The notes under the pieces are model-generated. The model searched no databases and was not told the origin of the DNA. It saw only the letters and a list, made by a program, of their open reading frames with translations. Source: Phenylobacterium haematophilum (lineage in GTDB: Bacteria; Pseudomonadota; Alphaproteobacteria; Caulobacterales; Caulobacteraceae). From it: DNA of 64,000 bases. Location: assembly GCF_014196295.1 (NCBI RefSeq), contig NZ_JACIDK010000007.1, positions 124,001 through 188,000 of the forward strand, in the 5' to 3' direction. This document shows positions 1 through 9,000 of this stretch, in pieces (position 1 is the first letter of the stretch; the number at the start of each line of letters is the position of its first letter). The translations under genes were made by a program, and so were the position numbers.

Positions 1-762
1 CGCGAGCAGAAGAAGGCGCTGCTCAGCATCTCCTCCAAACTGCGCCAGGCGGGCCTGGGCATGAAGGTCAGCTCCTTCTGGATGATCAGCGGCGGTCTCG
101 CCCTCGTGGTGCTGCTGATCGCCTGGGCCGTGACCAAGATGCCCCTGATCGCCTTCGGCCTGGCCTTCGCCGCCGGCCTCGGCCTGCCGCGCTGGGTGGT
201 CGGGGCGATCGCCAAGTCGCGGATCAAGAAGTTCACCGAGGCCTTTCCCGACGCCATGGACATCGTCGTGCGCGGCATCAAATCGGGCCTGCCCGTGCAT
301 GACAGTCTGCGGGTCATCGGCAAGGAGGCGCCAGAGCCGCTGGCTGGCCAGTTCAACCGCCTGGTCGAGAGCATCGGCATGGGCATGACCGTCGATCAGG
401 CGCTCGAGAAGATGCACGCCGAGATGCCGACGCCCGAGGTCCGGTTCTTCGCCATCGTGCTGGCGATCCAGGCCAAGACCGGCGGCAACCTGGCCGAAGC
501 GCTGGGCAACCTCTCGACCGTCATCCGCTCTCGCAAGCTCATGCGCGAGAAGGTCAAGGCGCTGTCGGCCGAAGCCGTCGCCTCCGCGGCGATCATCGGC
601 AGTCTGCCGCCCGCCGTGGCCATCCTGATCTTCATCACCGCGCCCGACTACATGGGCCCGCTGTTCACCGATCCGCGCGGCCGCGTGATGCTGATGATCG
701 GCGCCTTCTGGATGTCGCTCGGGGTGCTCTCGATGCGCAAGATGATCAACTTCAGGCTCTGA
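1..762 (+). CDS. tadB: Tad pilus inner-membrane protein TadB (5' end outside window)
   Basis: Type II secretion F-domain protein that, with TadC, forms the inner-membrane platform for Flp/Tad pilus assembly. The frame is open from base 1; the first 20 codons precede the first visible Met at 61, so the true start lies upstream of the window. Two hydrophobic segments follow the start of the visible part, then a soluble helical region with the typical F-domain pattern (FPDAMDIVVRGIKSGLPV, and a G-x-N-L-A-E-A-L stretch), then two C-terminal hydrophobic segments. Four bases separate it from tadC, so the two are co-transcribed. Visible length, about 253 codons, is near the C-terminal four fifths of usual TadB proteins. 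Confident family call. Confidence 0.93.
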   Translation, partial: REQKKALLSISSKLRQAGLGMKVSSFWMISGGLALVVLLIAWAVTKMPLIAFGLAFAAGLGLPRWVVGAIAKSRIKKFTEAFPDAMDIVVRGIKSGLPVHDSLRVIGKEAPEPLAGQFNRLVESIGMGMTVDQALEKMHAEMPTPEVRFFAIVLAIQAKTGGNLAEALGNLSTVIRSRKLMREKVKALSAEAVASAAIIGSLPPAVAILIFITAPDYMGPLFTDPRGRVMLMIGAFWMSLGVLSMRKMINFRL

Positions 763-766
763 CGGC

Positions 767-1753
767 ATGGTCGAGGCGCTCACCAACCCGGCCAACCTGC
801 TGACGATCTTCGTGGCGGTGGTCTGCTTCGCGACCATCGTGACCATCGCCATGCCGATGATGGACCGCCGCAATCTCGAGGCGCGGCTGAAGTCGGTGTC
901 GACCCGCCGCGAGGAGCTGCGCCGCAAGTCTCGCGAAGCCCTGGCCGGCGCCCGCGGCCAGAGCACTCTGCGCCACGTCGACGAAGGCCTCTACAAGAAG
1001 GTCGTCGAGCGGCTGCAGCTCTCGCGCCTGCTCGAGGATCCACAGGTGGTCGACAAGCTGGCCCAGGCCGGCTTCCGCGGACCGCGTCCGGTGTCCACCT
1101 TCTACTTCTTCCGGTTCATCCTGCCGTTCGTGTTCTTCATCGTGGTCGGGGCCTATCTGTTCCTGGTCAACGATTTCGGCCTGCCGCCAATGACCCGCTT
1201 CTTCTTCGCGGTGGTCGGCCTGACCGCCGGCTACTACGCGCCGAACGTGTTCATCAGCAATGTCGCCACCAAGCGCCGCGACTCGATCGTCGGCGCCTGG
1301 CCCGACGCCCTCGACCTGCTGCTGATCTGCGTGGAAAGCGGCATGTCGATCGAGGCGGCGATCCAGAAGGTCAGCCAGGAAATCGGCGGCAACTCGATCG
1401 AACTGGCCGAGGAACTGACCCTGCTGACGGCCGAGATCTCGTATCTGCCCGAGCGGCGCATGGCCTATGAGGGCCTCGCCCGCCGCACCAACCATCCCGG
1501 CATCAAGTCGGTGACCACCGCCATGATCCAGGCCGAGCGCTACGGCACCCCGCTCGGCGCCGCCCTGCGGGTCATGGCCAAGGAAAACCGTGAGATGCGC
1601 ATCGCTGCGGCCGAGAAGAAGGCCGCCCAGCTGCCGGCCAAGCTGACGATCCCGATGATCGTCTTCTTCCTGCCGGTGCTGTTCATCGTCATCCTCGGCC
1701 CGGCCGCGCTCAAGGTCAGCGACCTGATGCGGGCCGGGGCGGCGGGCGGCTAG
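767..1753 (+). CDS. tadC: Tad pilus inner-membrane protein TadC
   Basis: Second F-domain platform protein of the Tad (Flp) pilus secretion machine, in the inner membrane. 328 residues, normal for TadC. One N-terminal membrane segment (residues about 8-28), a charged linker, two mid-protein hydrophobic segments (about 115-160), the F domain (WPDALDLLLICVESGMSIEAAIQKVS) and a C-terminal membrane helix (about 293-315). It follows tadB by 4 bases. The other pilus genes (cpaF-like ATPase, secretin, pilin) are presumably upstream, outside the window. This is probably the last gene of that operon, since the next gene is a small unrelated ORF. Confidence 0.93.
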   Translation: MVEALTNPANLLTIFVAVVCFATIVTIAMPMMDRRNLEARLKSVSTRREELRRKSREALAGARGQSTLRHVDEGLYKKVVERLQLSRLLEDPQVVDKLAQAGFRGPRPVSTFYFFRFILPFVFFIVVGAYLFLVNDFGLPPMTRFFFAVVGLTAGYYAPNVFISNVATKRRDSIVGAWPDALDLLLICVESGMSIEAAIQKVSQEIGGNSIELAEELTLLTAEISYLPERRMAYEGLARRTNHPGIKSVTTAMIQAERYGTPLGAALRVMAKENREMRIAAAEKKAAQLPAKLTIPMIVFFLPVLFIVILGPAALKVSDLMRAGAAGG

Positions 1754-1802
1754 GCGCCGCCGGGCCTGTTCATCGCCGGGCTGGGCGGCTAGACCTTCGC
1801 CG

Positions 1803-1988
1803 GTGAGCGTCGCCCCGATCCCTCCGCCGCCGACCCGTCCGCACGAGGACGAATGCTGCCGGCGCGGCTGCGATCCCTGCATCTTCGACTACTACGACCG
1901 CGCCCTCGACCGCTGGAGCGAGCGGGTCCGCAAGCTGGACGCCGACCCCGACGCGATTCTCAGGACGCTCTCGCCGCCCACGCCTTAG
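1803..1988 (+). CDS. Small oxidoreductase-like domain protein
   Basis: 61-residue protein with a Pro-rich start followed by DECCRRGCDPCIFDYYDRALDRW. This matches the short cysteine motif C-C-x3-C-x2-C-x3-Y-Y-D of the oxidoreductase-like N-terminal family (PF09791 type), found as a stand-alone protein in many proteobacteria; its function is unknown. The four Cys could bind a metal, which is inference. The start is GTG at 1803. Its stop overlaps the stop of the convergent ABC-F gene by a few bases. Confidence 0.75.
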   Translation: MSVAPIPPPPTRPHEDECCRRGCDPCIFDYYDRALDRWSERVRKLDADPDAILRTLSPPTP

Positions 1989-3613
1989 CCGCCCGGGTGC
2001 AGCCCCGGCGCTTCCTGGCCGGTGCGCGCGACGTACTCCGTATAGCCGCCGCCGTACTGGTGGACGCCCTCGGGCGTCAGCTCCAGCACGCGGTTCGACA
2101 GCGCTCCCAGGAAGTGGCGGTCGTGGCTGACGAACAGCATGGTGCCCTCGAAGTCGGCCAGGGCCGCGACCAGCATCTCCTTGGTCGCCATGTCGAGGTG
2201 GTTTGTCGGCTCGTCGAGCACCAGCAGGTTCGGCGGGTCGAACAGCATCTTGGCCATGACCAGTCGCGCCTTCTCGCCGCCGGACAGCACCCGGCAGGGC
2301 TTTTCAACGTCGTCGCCCGAGAAGCCGAAGCAGCCCGCCAGGGTGCGCAGCGCGCCCTGGCCCGCCTGCGGGAACGAACTGTCAAGCGACTCGAAGATCG
2401 TCTCTTCGCCGTCCAGCAGGTCCATCGAGTGCTGGGCGAAGTAGCCCATCTTCACGCTGGCGCCGATGTTGACCACGCCCTGGTCGGGCTGGGTTGCGCC
2501 GGCCACCAGTTTCAGCAGCGTCGACTTGCCGGCGCCGTTGGCGCCCAGCACGCACCAGCGCTCCTTGCGGCGCACCAGGAAGTCTAGGCCTTCGTAGATC
2601 GGCTGGTCGCCATAGGCCTTGTGGATGCCCCGCAAGGCGACGACGTCGTCGCCCGACCGCGGCGGGCTCCGGAACTCGAACTGGACGGTCTGGCGGCGGC
2701 GCGGCGGCTCGACGCGTTCGATCTTGTCGAGCTTCTTCACCCGGCTCTGCACCTGGGCGGCATGGCTGGCGCGCGCCTTGAACTTCTCGATGAACTTGAT
2801 TTCCTTGGCCAGCATCGCCTGCTGGCGCTCGTACTGCGCCTGGCGCTGCTGCTCGGTCAGCGCGCGCTGCTGGTCGTAGAAGTCGAGATCGCCCGAATAG
2901 GTGATCAGCGAACCGGCGTCGATCTCCACCACCTTGCCGATGATGCGGTTCATGAAGGCGCGGTCGTGCGAGGTCATCAGCAGCGCGCCGTCATAGTTCT
3001 TGAGGAAGGCCTCCAGCCAGATCAGGCTTTCCAGGTCCAGGTGGTTGCTGGGTTCGTCCAGCAGCATGCCGTCGGGCCGCATCAGCAGGATGCGGGCCAG
3101 CGCCACGCGCATCTTCCAGCCGCCTGACAGCAGGCCGACGTCGCCGTCCATGCGTTCCTGGCTGAAGCTCAGGCCCGCCAGCACCTCGCGCGCCCGCGCC
3201 TCCAGCGCATAGCCGTCGAGTTCCTCGAAACGCTCCTGCACCTCGCCGTAGCGTTCGATGATGGCGTCCATCTCGTCGGCCTGGTCGGGATCGACCATCG
3301 CCGCCTCCAGCTTGGCCATCTCGGCGGCCAGGGCGCTGACCGGACCGACGCCGTCCATCACCGCGGCGACCGCGCTCTGGCCCGACATCTCGCCGACGTC
3401 CTGGCTGAAATAGCCGATGGTCATGCCGGCATCGATCGCGACCTGCCCGTCGTCGGGCAGCTCCTGGCCGGTCATCATCCGGAACAGCGTCGTCTTGCCC
3501 GCCCCGTTCGGGCCGACCAGTCCGACCTTCTCGCCCTTCTGGACGCCCATCGACGCCTCGATGAACAGGAGTTGGTGGCCGTTCTGCTTGGTGATGTTGT
3601 CGAGGCGGATCAT
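1985..3613 (-). CDS. ABC-F family ATPase
   Basis: 542-residue soluble protein with two ABC ATPase domains and no membrane domain, the layout of ABC-F translation factors (EttA/YbiT/Uup group), which act on the ribosomal E site. Domain 1 has Walker A GPNGAGKTT (residues 34-42), signature LLSGGWKMR and Walker B LLDEPSNHLDL. The charged linker KFIEKFKARASHAAQVQSRVKKLDKIE is the typical P-site tRNA interaction motif region. Domain 2 has GANGAGKST, LSGGEKARL and LVLDEPTNHLDM. Both catalytic Glu residues are present. The start is the ATG at 3613 (MIRLDNITK), where homology begins; the upstream in-frame ATG at 3751 would add 46 residues of low-complexity sequence. Which ABC-F subfamily it belongs to cannot be settled by eye. 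Confidence 0.93.
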   Translation of the reverse strand: MIRLDNITKQNGHQLLFIEASMGVQKGEKVGLVGPNGAGKTTLFRMMTGQELPDDGQVAIDAGMTIGYFSQDVGEMSGQSAVAAVMDGVGPVSALAAEMAKLEAAMVDPDQADEMDAIIERYGEVQERFEELDGYALEARAREVLAGLSFSQERMDGDVGLLSGGWKMRVALARILLMRPDGMLLDEPSNHLDLESLIWLEAFLKNYDGALLMTSHDRAFMNRIIGKVVEIDAGSLITYSGDLDFYDQQRALTEQQRQAQYERQQAMLAKEIKFIEKFKARASHAAQVQSRVKKLDKIERVEPPRRRQTVQFEFRSPPRSGDDVVALRGIHKAYGDQPIYEGLDFLVRRKERWCVLGANGAGKSTLLKLVAGATQPDQGVVNIGASVKMGYFAQHSMDLLDGEETIFESLDSSFPQAGQGALRTLAGCFGFSGDDVEKPCRVLSGGEKARLVMAKMLFDPPNLLVLDEPTNHLDMATKEMLVAALADFEGTMLFVSHDRHFLGALSNRVLELTPEGVHQYGGGYTEYVARTGQEAPGLHPGG

Positions 3614-3848
3614 GGGGGCGGCTGCTAGCGCGGGCGGACGCGGAAAGCCAGCCTCAGCGCCGCAGCAGGGCCGGGCGCGACCACGCGTCATCCCCGCGCC
3701 TGCGCGCGGCCGTCGAGATTCCCGAACTACAGTCGCGCCAGTCTCAGGCAACGCCGCAGATTTCGCCTGATGCTTAAGGGACTGTTCAGCACGTCGGCGC
3801 GACGGTCCGGGGCCTGGCGAACAAAGCGTCGGTCAAAGGGACGAGCCT

Positions 3849-5105
3849 GTGGCCCGAAATCATAATGTGTTCGGGATCGGCCGCAGCCGGCTGCTGCTCC
3901 TGGCCCTGATCGTGCTGGGCGTTCTGCTCGCGGTCATATCCTCGGTGCGCTTTCAGGCCCCTGAGCTGCTCGGCCAGAAAAAGGTGCTGACCGACTTCGA
4001 CGCCTTCCATCTCGCGGGCCGACTGGCGCTCGAGGGCCGGGTGTCGGAGGCCTATCACGCGCTCTCGATGTTCGCCGCCCAGATGGAGATCGCGGGAACC
4101 GCCGCGTTCATGCCCTGGACCTACCCGCCGCCGTTCACGCTGGCGATGCAGGGGCTCGCGGGGCTCCCCATCGGCGCGGCGTTCCTGGCGTTCGCCCTCG
4201 GAAGCTTCGCCTTCTACATCTGGGTGCTTCGGCGCATCGCCGGGCCCTGGCTGCCCGGCGTCGTGATGGCCGTCGCTCCGGCGATCCTGCTCAACCTGCG
4301 CACGGGTCAGAACGGCTTCCTCATCGCCGGGCTGATCGGCGCCTTCCTGCTGGCGTTTCGCGACAATCGGCGCGTGGCCGGCCTGCCGCTGGGGCTGCTG
4401 ATCATCAAGCCGCATCTGGCCGTGGCCGTCGGGCTGATCGTGCTGCTGCGTAGCCGATGGGCGGTCGCCGTCATCGCCGGGACGGTCGGACTAGCCCTGC
4501 TGGCGATTTCCACGGCGGTCTACGGCCTCGGGATCTGGCTCGACTTCCGCGACGCCGTGGGCGAGGCCAGCCGCTTCCTGGCGGCCGGCTACTACCCGCT
4601 CTTCCGCATGAACTCCGTCTACGCCGCCGCCCACAGCCTCGGCGCCGCCCCCGCCGCGGCCATGGCCCTGCAGGCGGCGAGCGCCGTCGTCTCGCTGGGG
4701 ATCCTGGGCCTGGCCTGCATCAAGGGCCTGGCGTTCAACCGCCTGGCCGCCCTGGCCTGCGCCGCGACCGTCTGCGTCAGCCCGTACGGCTACGACTACG
4801 ACCTGACGGTGCTCGGGGTGGGGATCGCCTTCATCTTCCCCGAGCTCGTCGCGCGCAGCACGCCCCGGCAGTTCATGTCGTGGTTCGCCCTGACATGGCT
4901 GGCCTGCGGCTACGGCCTGGCGTGGTCGACCGCGATGCACGACGACGGCACGGGCGTCGCGCTCGACGCCAGCAACGCCGGCCTTTCCTTCACCGCCCCG
5001 GTGCTCTGGCTGCTGTTCGGGCTGACCTGGCGCATCCTCACCCAACCCCCGGCGGTCGAGGCGGCGCAGGGCGAGCAAGCGCAGGCCTCACGCCAGGCGG
5101 CCTAG
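3849..5105 (+). CDS. GT87-family (DUF2029) membrane glycosyltransferase
   Basis: 418-residue polytopic membrane protein with about ten hydrophobic segments. After the first helix comes DFDAFHLAGRLALEGRVSEAYH and then the motif MPWTYPPPFTL, characteristic of glycosyltransferase family 87 (DUF2029), whose characterised mycobacterial members are polyprenyl-phosphate-mannose-dependent mannosyltransferases. The Asp in the first periplasmic loop is the usual catalytic candidate. Substrate unknown here. GTG start at 3849. Stands alone: convergent with the MBL-fold gene and divergent from the ABC-F gene. The family is clear, the sugar is not. Confidence 0.82.
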   Translation: MARNHNVFGIGRSRLLLLALIVLGVLLAVISSVRFQAPELLGQKKVLTDFDAFHLAGRLALEGRVSEAYHALSMFAAQMEIAGTAAFMPWTYPPPFTLAMQGLAGLPIGAAFLAFALGSFAFYIWVLRRIAGPWLPGVVMAVAPAILLNLRTGQNGFLIAGLIGAFLLAFRDNRRVAGLPLGLLIIKPHLAVAVGLIVLLRSRWAVAVIAGTVGLALLAISTAVYGLGIWLDFRDAVGEASRFLAAGYYPLFRMNSVYAAAHSLGAAPAAAMALQAASAVVSLGILGLACIKGLAFNRLAALACAATVCVSPYGYDYDLTVLGVGIAFIFPELVARSTPRQFMSWFALTWLACGYGLAWSTAMHDDGTGVALDASNAGLSFTAPVLWLLFGLTWRILTQPPAVEAAQGEQAQASRQAA

Positions 5106-5121
5106 CCTCCGCGCCCGCCGC

Positions 5122-5832
5122 TCACTGGCCGGCGCAATGCGCCGCCAGCGCGCGCAGCGCCGCCGCGCCGTCGCCGCGGAACGACGATCCATGCATCAGG
5201 GCCAGGGTCGTCGGCTCCAGGCCGGCGAGCTGGTGCAGCACCGCGCCGGTGTTGGGCGCCATCGACATCGCGTGGAACACCTCTTCCATCGCGATCGCGG
5301 GCCCGGCGACGTCGCTCTCGGTAAGCGCCGGCCCGTCGCCGCCGTGGGTCAGCAGATCGCCGCAGAACAGGGTCGAACCGGTCTCCTCGTAGAACAGGCC
5401 CGCCTCCCACCCGTGCGGCACATGCGGCGTGTCCATCCAGCGCATGCGCTTGCCGCCAAGGTCGATCGTCTCTCGGTCGGCCAGCGGCCGGGGCGGGCGA
5501 TCGGCCAGGTCGTTCAGCGAAACCATGCACGCGGTCTGGCCATGGACCACCTCGGCGTGTGGGGCGGCCGCCAGCCAGGCGTTCAGCGCGCCGCACTCGT
5601 CGGCCTCGACATGGCCGAAGCCCAGGTATCGGATGCTGGCCAGCGGCGTCACCCGCTCGACCGCGGCGGCGATCGACGGATGCATCGCCCGATGCCCCAG
5701 GTGAAACAGCATCGGCGCGTCGGCCAGGATGAGGAACTGGTTGAACGTGAACGGCTCGGAGCCGATCCCGCTGACCGCCGTCGAAAAGCGGTAGATGCCG
5801 TCAGCGATCTCGAATGTCTTGGTGTCGGACAT
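5122..5832 (-). CDS. Stand-alone MBL-fold protein with flavodiiron-type metal motif
   Basis: 236-residue metallo-beta-lactamase-fold protein. The metal site reads H74-x-E76-x-D78 (GHVEADE), then H137 or H140, D159 (FCGDLLTHGGD) and H214 (LMHGSS). H-x-E-x-D is the diiron signature of flavodiiron (ODP) proteins, rather than the H-x-H-x-D-H of zinc hydrolases. Flavodiiron proteins reduce O2 or NO and carry a C-terminal flavodoxin; this protein ends right after the MBL domain, so no flavin domain is present. Similar single-domain ODP proteins have been linked to iron-based sensing, so catalysis should not be assumed. Start ATG at 5832. Confidence 0.8.
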   Translation of the reverse strand: MSDTKTFEIADGIYRFSTAVSGIGSEPFTFNQFLILADAPMLFHLGHRAMHPSIAAAVERVTPLASIRYLGFGHVEADECGALNAWLAAAPHAEVVHGQTACMVSLNDLADRPPRPLADRETIDLGGKRMRWMDTPHVPHGWEAGLFYEETGSTLFCGDLLTHGGDGPALTESDVAGPAIAMEEVFHAMSMAPNTGAVLHQLAGLEPTTLALMHGSSFRGDGAAALRALAAHCAGQ

Positions 5833-6074
5833 GTCGCGCGCCTCCGCCGCGAGATGTTACAGAACGACGGTTTTCGAACAAGGCGAAAGGTCGGGGGCCC
5901 GGGGCCAAGTCCGCTGGGCGCCAGGAGCGGACATTCGCCGCGAGGCCGAAAGCGGGCTCCTTTGAAGCTCCGCTACAAGGAACGTCGCGATGGGCCGGAG
6001 CGCGCCCGTGGTAAGGCTATCTTAATCAGGACGTAAAACCTTGCCGAGGCTGGGGCGCCACCAGCCGTTGTGTT

Positions 6075-9000
6075 TTGGGTCGGTCTGGGGGACGCGTGCT
6101 GAGTTTGGAAGTAGCGGCCGGGAACCGGTCTGAAGTCGTGTTCGTCGATACCCGCGTCGAGGGTTATGAGACCATCGTCGCCGGAGTGGCTCGGGGCGCC
6201 GAGGTGGTGCTGATCGACGCCAGCGGCGACGGCTTTGCGCAGATGGCGCAGGCGCTTGCGGGCCGGACGGACATCACGGCGATCCACATCGTCGGACACG
6301 GCCAGGCCGGCGTCCTGATGCTGGGCTCGGCCACGCTGCGTGCCGCCGACATCGACGCCTATGCCGGCGAGCTCGGCGCCATCGGCGGCGCGCTGGCGCT
6401 GGACGGCGACATCCAGCTGTGGGGATGCGAAGTCGGCGCAGGCCCCGAGGGCGCGGCCTTCATTCAGGCCCTGGCCGCCGCCACCGGCGCTGACATCGCC
6501 GCCTCGGACGATCTGACCGGCGCGGGCGGCGACTGGGTGCTGGAGACACAGATCGGAACGATCGAGACCTCGGTCGCGATTACTCCGGCGGGACAACATG
6601 CCTTCGCCGGTACGCTGGCTATCGGCAGCGAGAACTTCGACGGGCTGGGACTGATCGATGCCGTCAACGCCACGACGCTGACCGCAGGCAACTGGCAGTT
6701 CACCAGCGGCAGCGCCGCAGATCACGCCGTAGCGTCCTCAGACGAATTCGCTGTTTGGCTCAACAATGACGAGGGTAGCGCGAGCGACCGTGCGGTAGTC
6801 CTCAACTACAACGGCGCTCTCATCACGAACTACACGATGAAGTCGGCCGACGGGACGAACTTTGCGTTGCAGTCGTTCAAGATTGGACAGAATTCCGGTG
6901 CTAGCCAGACTCTGACGATCGCAGCCTATTCCAATGGCGTTCAGGTCGTCGCGCCGGAAGCGGTCAACCTGGCTGCGTCCGACTCCACTGGGGGCGTCAG
7001 CTACGCGCTTGGGCTGAACGATTTTAACGGTGCTTACGGCACGCTCACCTTCAGCAGCGCCTATGCGAACATCGACGAAATCCGCTTCGTGTTCGACGGC
7101 GCTTCGGATCTGCATATCGACAACATCGCCGTCGCTCCGGCGGATGTCACTGCTCCCGCCTTCGTTTCCGCGGCGGTCAACGGCGCCACGCTGGTGATGA
7201 CCTATAACGAGGCGAACACCCTCGACGCCGTCAATGGGCCCGCCGCCGGCAGTTTCGCGGTTATGGCTGATGGCGCTTCAGTCAACGTCAATTCGGTGGC
7301 GGTGAACGCCGGCGCGAAGACGGTGACGCTGACGTTGCAGAGCGCAGTGACCGCAGGTCAGGCGGTGACGGTGGCCTATACCGATCCGAGCGGCGGCGAC
7401 GACGCCAACGCCATTCAGGACGCCGCCGGCAACGACGCCGCCTCGCTTCCCTCCACGAGCGTGACCAACAACACGGTGGACCCGGCGCCCTCGATCAGCG
7501 GCAACATCGCAGTGCCGGCCAATGGCAGCTATGGCGCCGGCCAGACGCTGAGCTTCACCGTCACTTTCGATGAGAACGTCACGGTGGTCGGGACCGACAG
7601 CACGCTTGGCCTGACCGTCGGCAGTGCGGCGCGTAGCGCGGCCTACGCCTCCAAGACCGCCAATTCGATCACCTACGCCTACACTGTGCAGGCGGGCGAC
7701 ACCGACGCCAACGGCATCGCGGTCGGCGGAATCTCGCTTGGCGCGACCACCATCCGCGACGGCGCCGGCAACGACGCCAACCTGGCTCTCGGCGGCCACG
7801 TGCCGTCGACCGCGGGCGTCCTGGTCGACACGACCGCCCCGGAAGTCGCCAGCGTCGGCGTGCCGGCGAACGCCACCTACGTCGCCGGCCAGGCGCTGAG
7901 CTTCACCGTCAACTTCGATGAGAACGTCACCGTCGTCGGGACCGACAGCACGCTCGCCCTGACGATCGGCGCCACGGCGCGCACCGCCGCCTATGCGTCC
8001 AAGACGGCCAACTCGATCACCTACACCTACACGGTCCAGGCCGGGGAAGCGGACGCCGACGGCGTCACCGTGGGCGCGCTCTCGAAGGGCTCCTCGACCA
8101 TCCGCGACGCGGCCGGCAACGACGCCGTCCTGACCCTGAACAGCGTGGGCTCGACTTCCGGCGTGCTGGTCGACGGCACCGTGCCGAGCGTCACCGGCAA
8201 CGTCTCCGTTCCGACCGACGGCATGTACGTGGCGGGGCAGACGCTGAGTTTCACCGTCACCTTCGACGAGAACGTCACTGTGACCGGGACCGGCAGCACG
8301 CTCGACCTGACCATCGGGGCCACGGCGCGCACCGCGGCGTATGCATACAAAACGGCCAACTCGATCACCTACACCTACACGGTGCAGGCGAGTGACAACG
8401 ACGCCGACGGCATCGCGGTCACCGGCATTTCGCTGAACGGCGGCACGATCCGCGACGGCGCCGGCAACAATGCGAACCTGAACCTCAGCGGCCACGTGCC
8501 GTCGCTTGCAGGCGTCCTGGTCGACGGCGGCGCGCCCTCGGTCAGCGGCGCCATCGCCGTGCCGGCCAACGGCAGTTATGGCCCCGGCCAGACGCTGAGC
8601 TTCACGGTCGCCTTCGACGAGAACGTGACCGTGACCGGGACCGACAGCGTCCTGGGCTTGACCATCGGCAGCACCGCGCGTGAGGCGGCCTTCGTTTCCA
8701 GCACCGCCAACTCGGTCACCTACGCCTACACGGTGCAGTTGGGCGACACCGACGCCAACGGCATTGCGGTCGGCGCTCTCAATCTGAAAACGAGCACGGT
8801 CAAGGACCTCGCCGGCAACGACGCCAACCTGGCCCTCGGCGGCCACATCCCGTCGACCGCGGGGGTCCTGGTCGATACGACCGCTCCGGGCGTCGCCAGC
8901 GTCAGCGTGCCGGCGAACGCCACCTACGTCGCCGGCCAGAACCTCGATTTCACCGTCACCTTCGATGAGTCCGTGACCGTGACCGGCGGCGACAGCACGC

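Noticed and set aside
752..1882. 376-residue minus-strand ORF opposite tadC
   Set aside because: Shadow of tadC: His/Gly/Arg-rich, no domain pattern, and the plus-strand protein is a clear family member.
7278..8846. Long minus ORF opposite the Ig-like repeats
   Set aside because: Its apparent repeats only mirror the duplicated domains of the DUF4347 gene.
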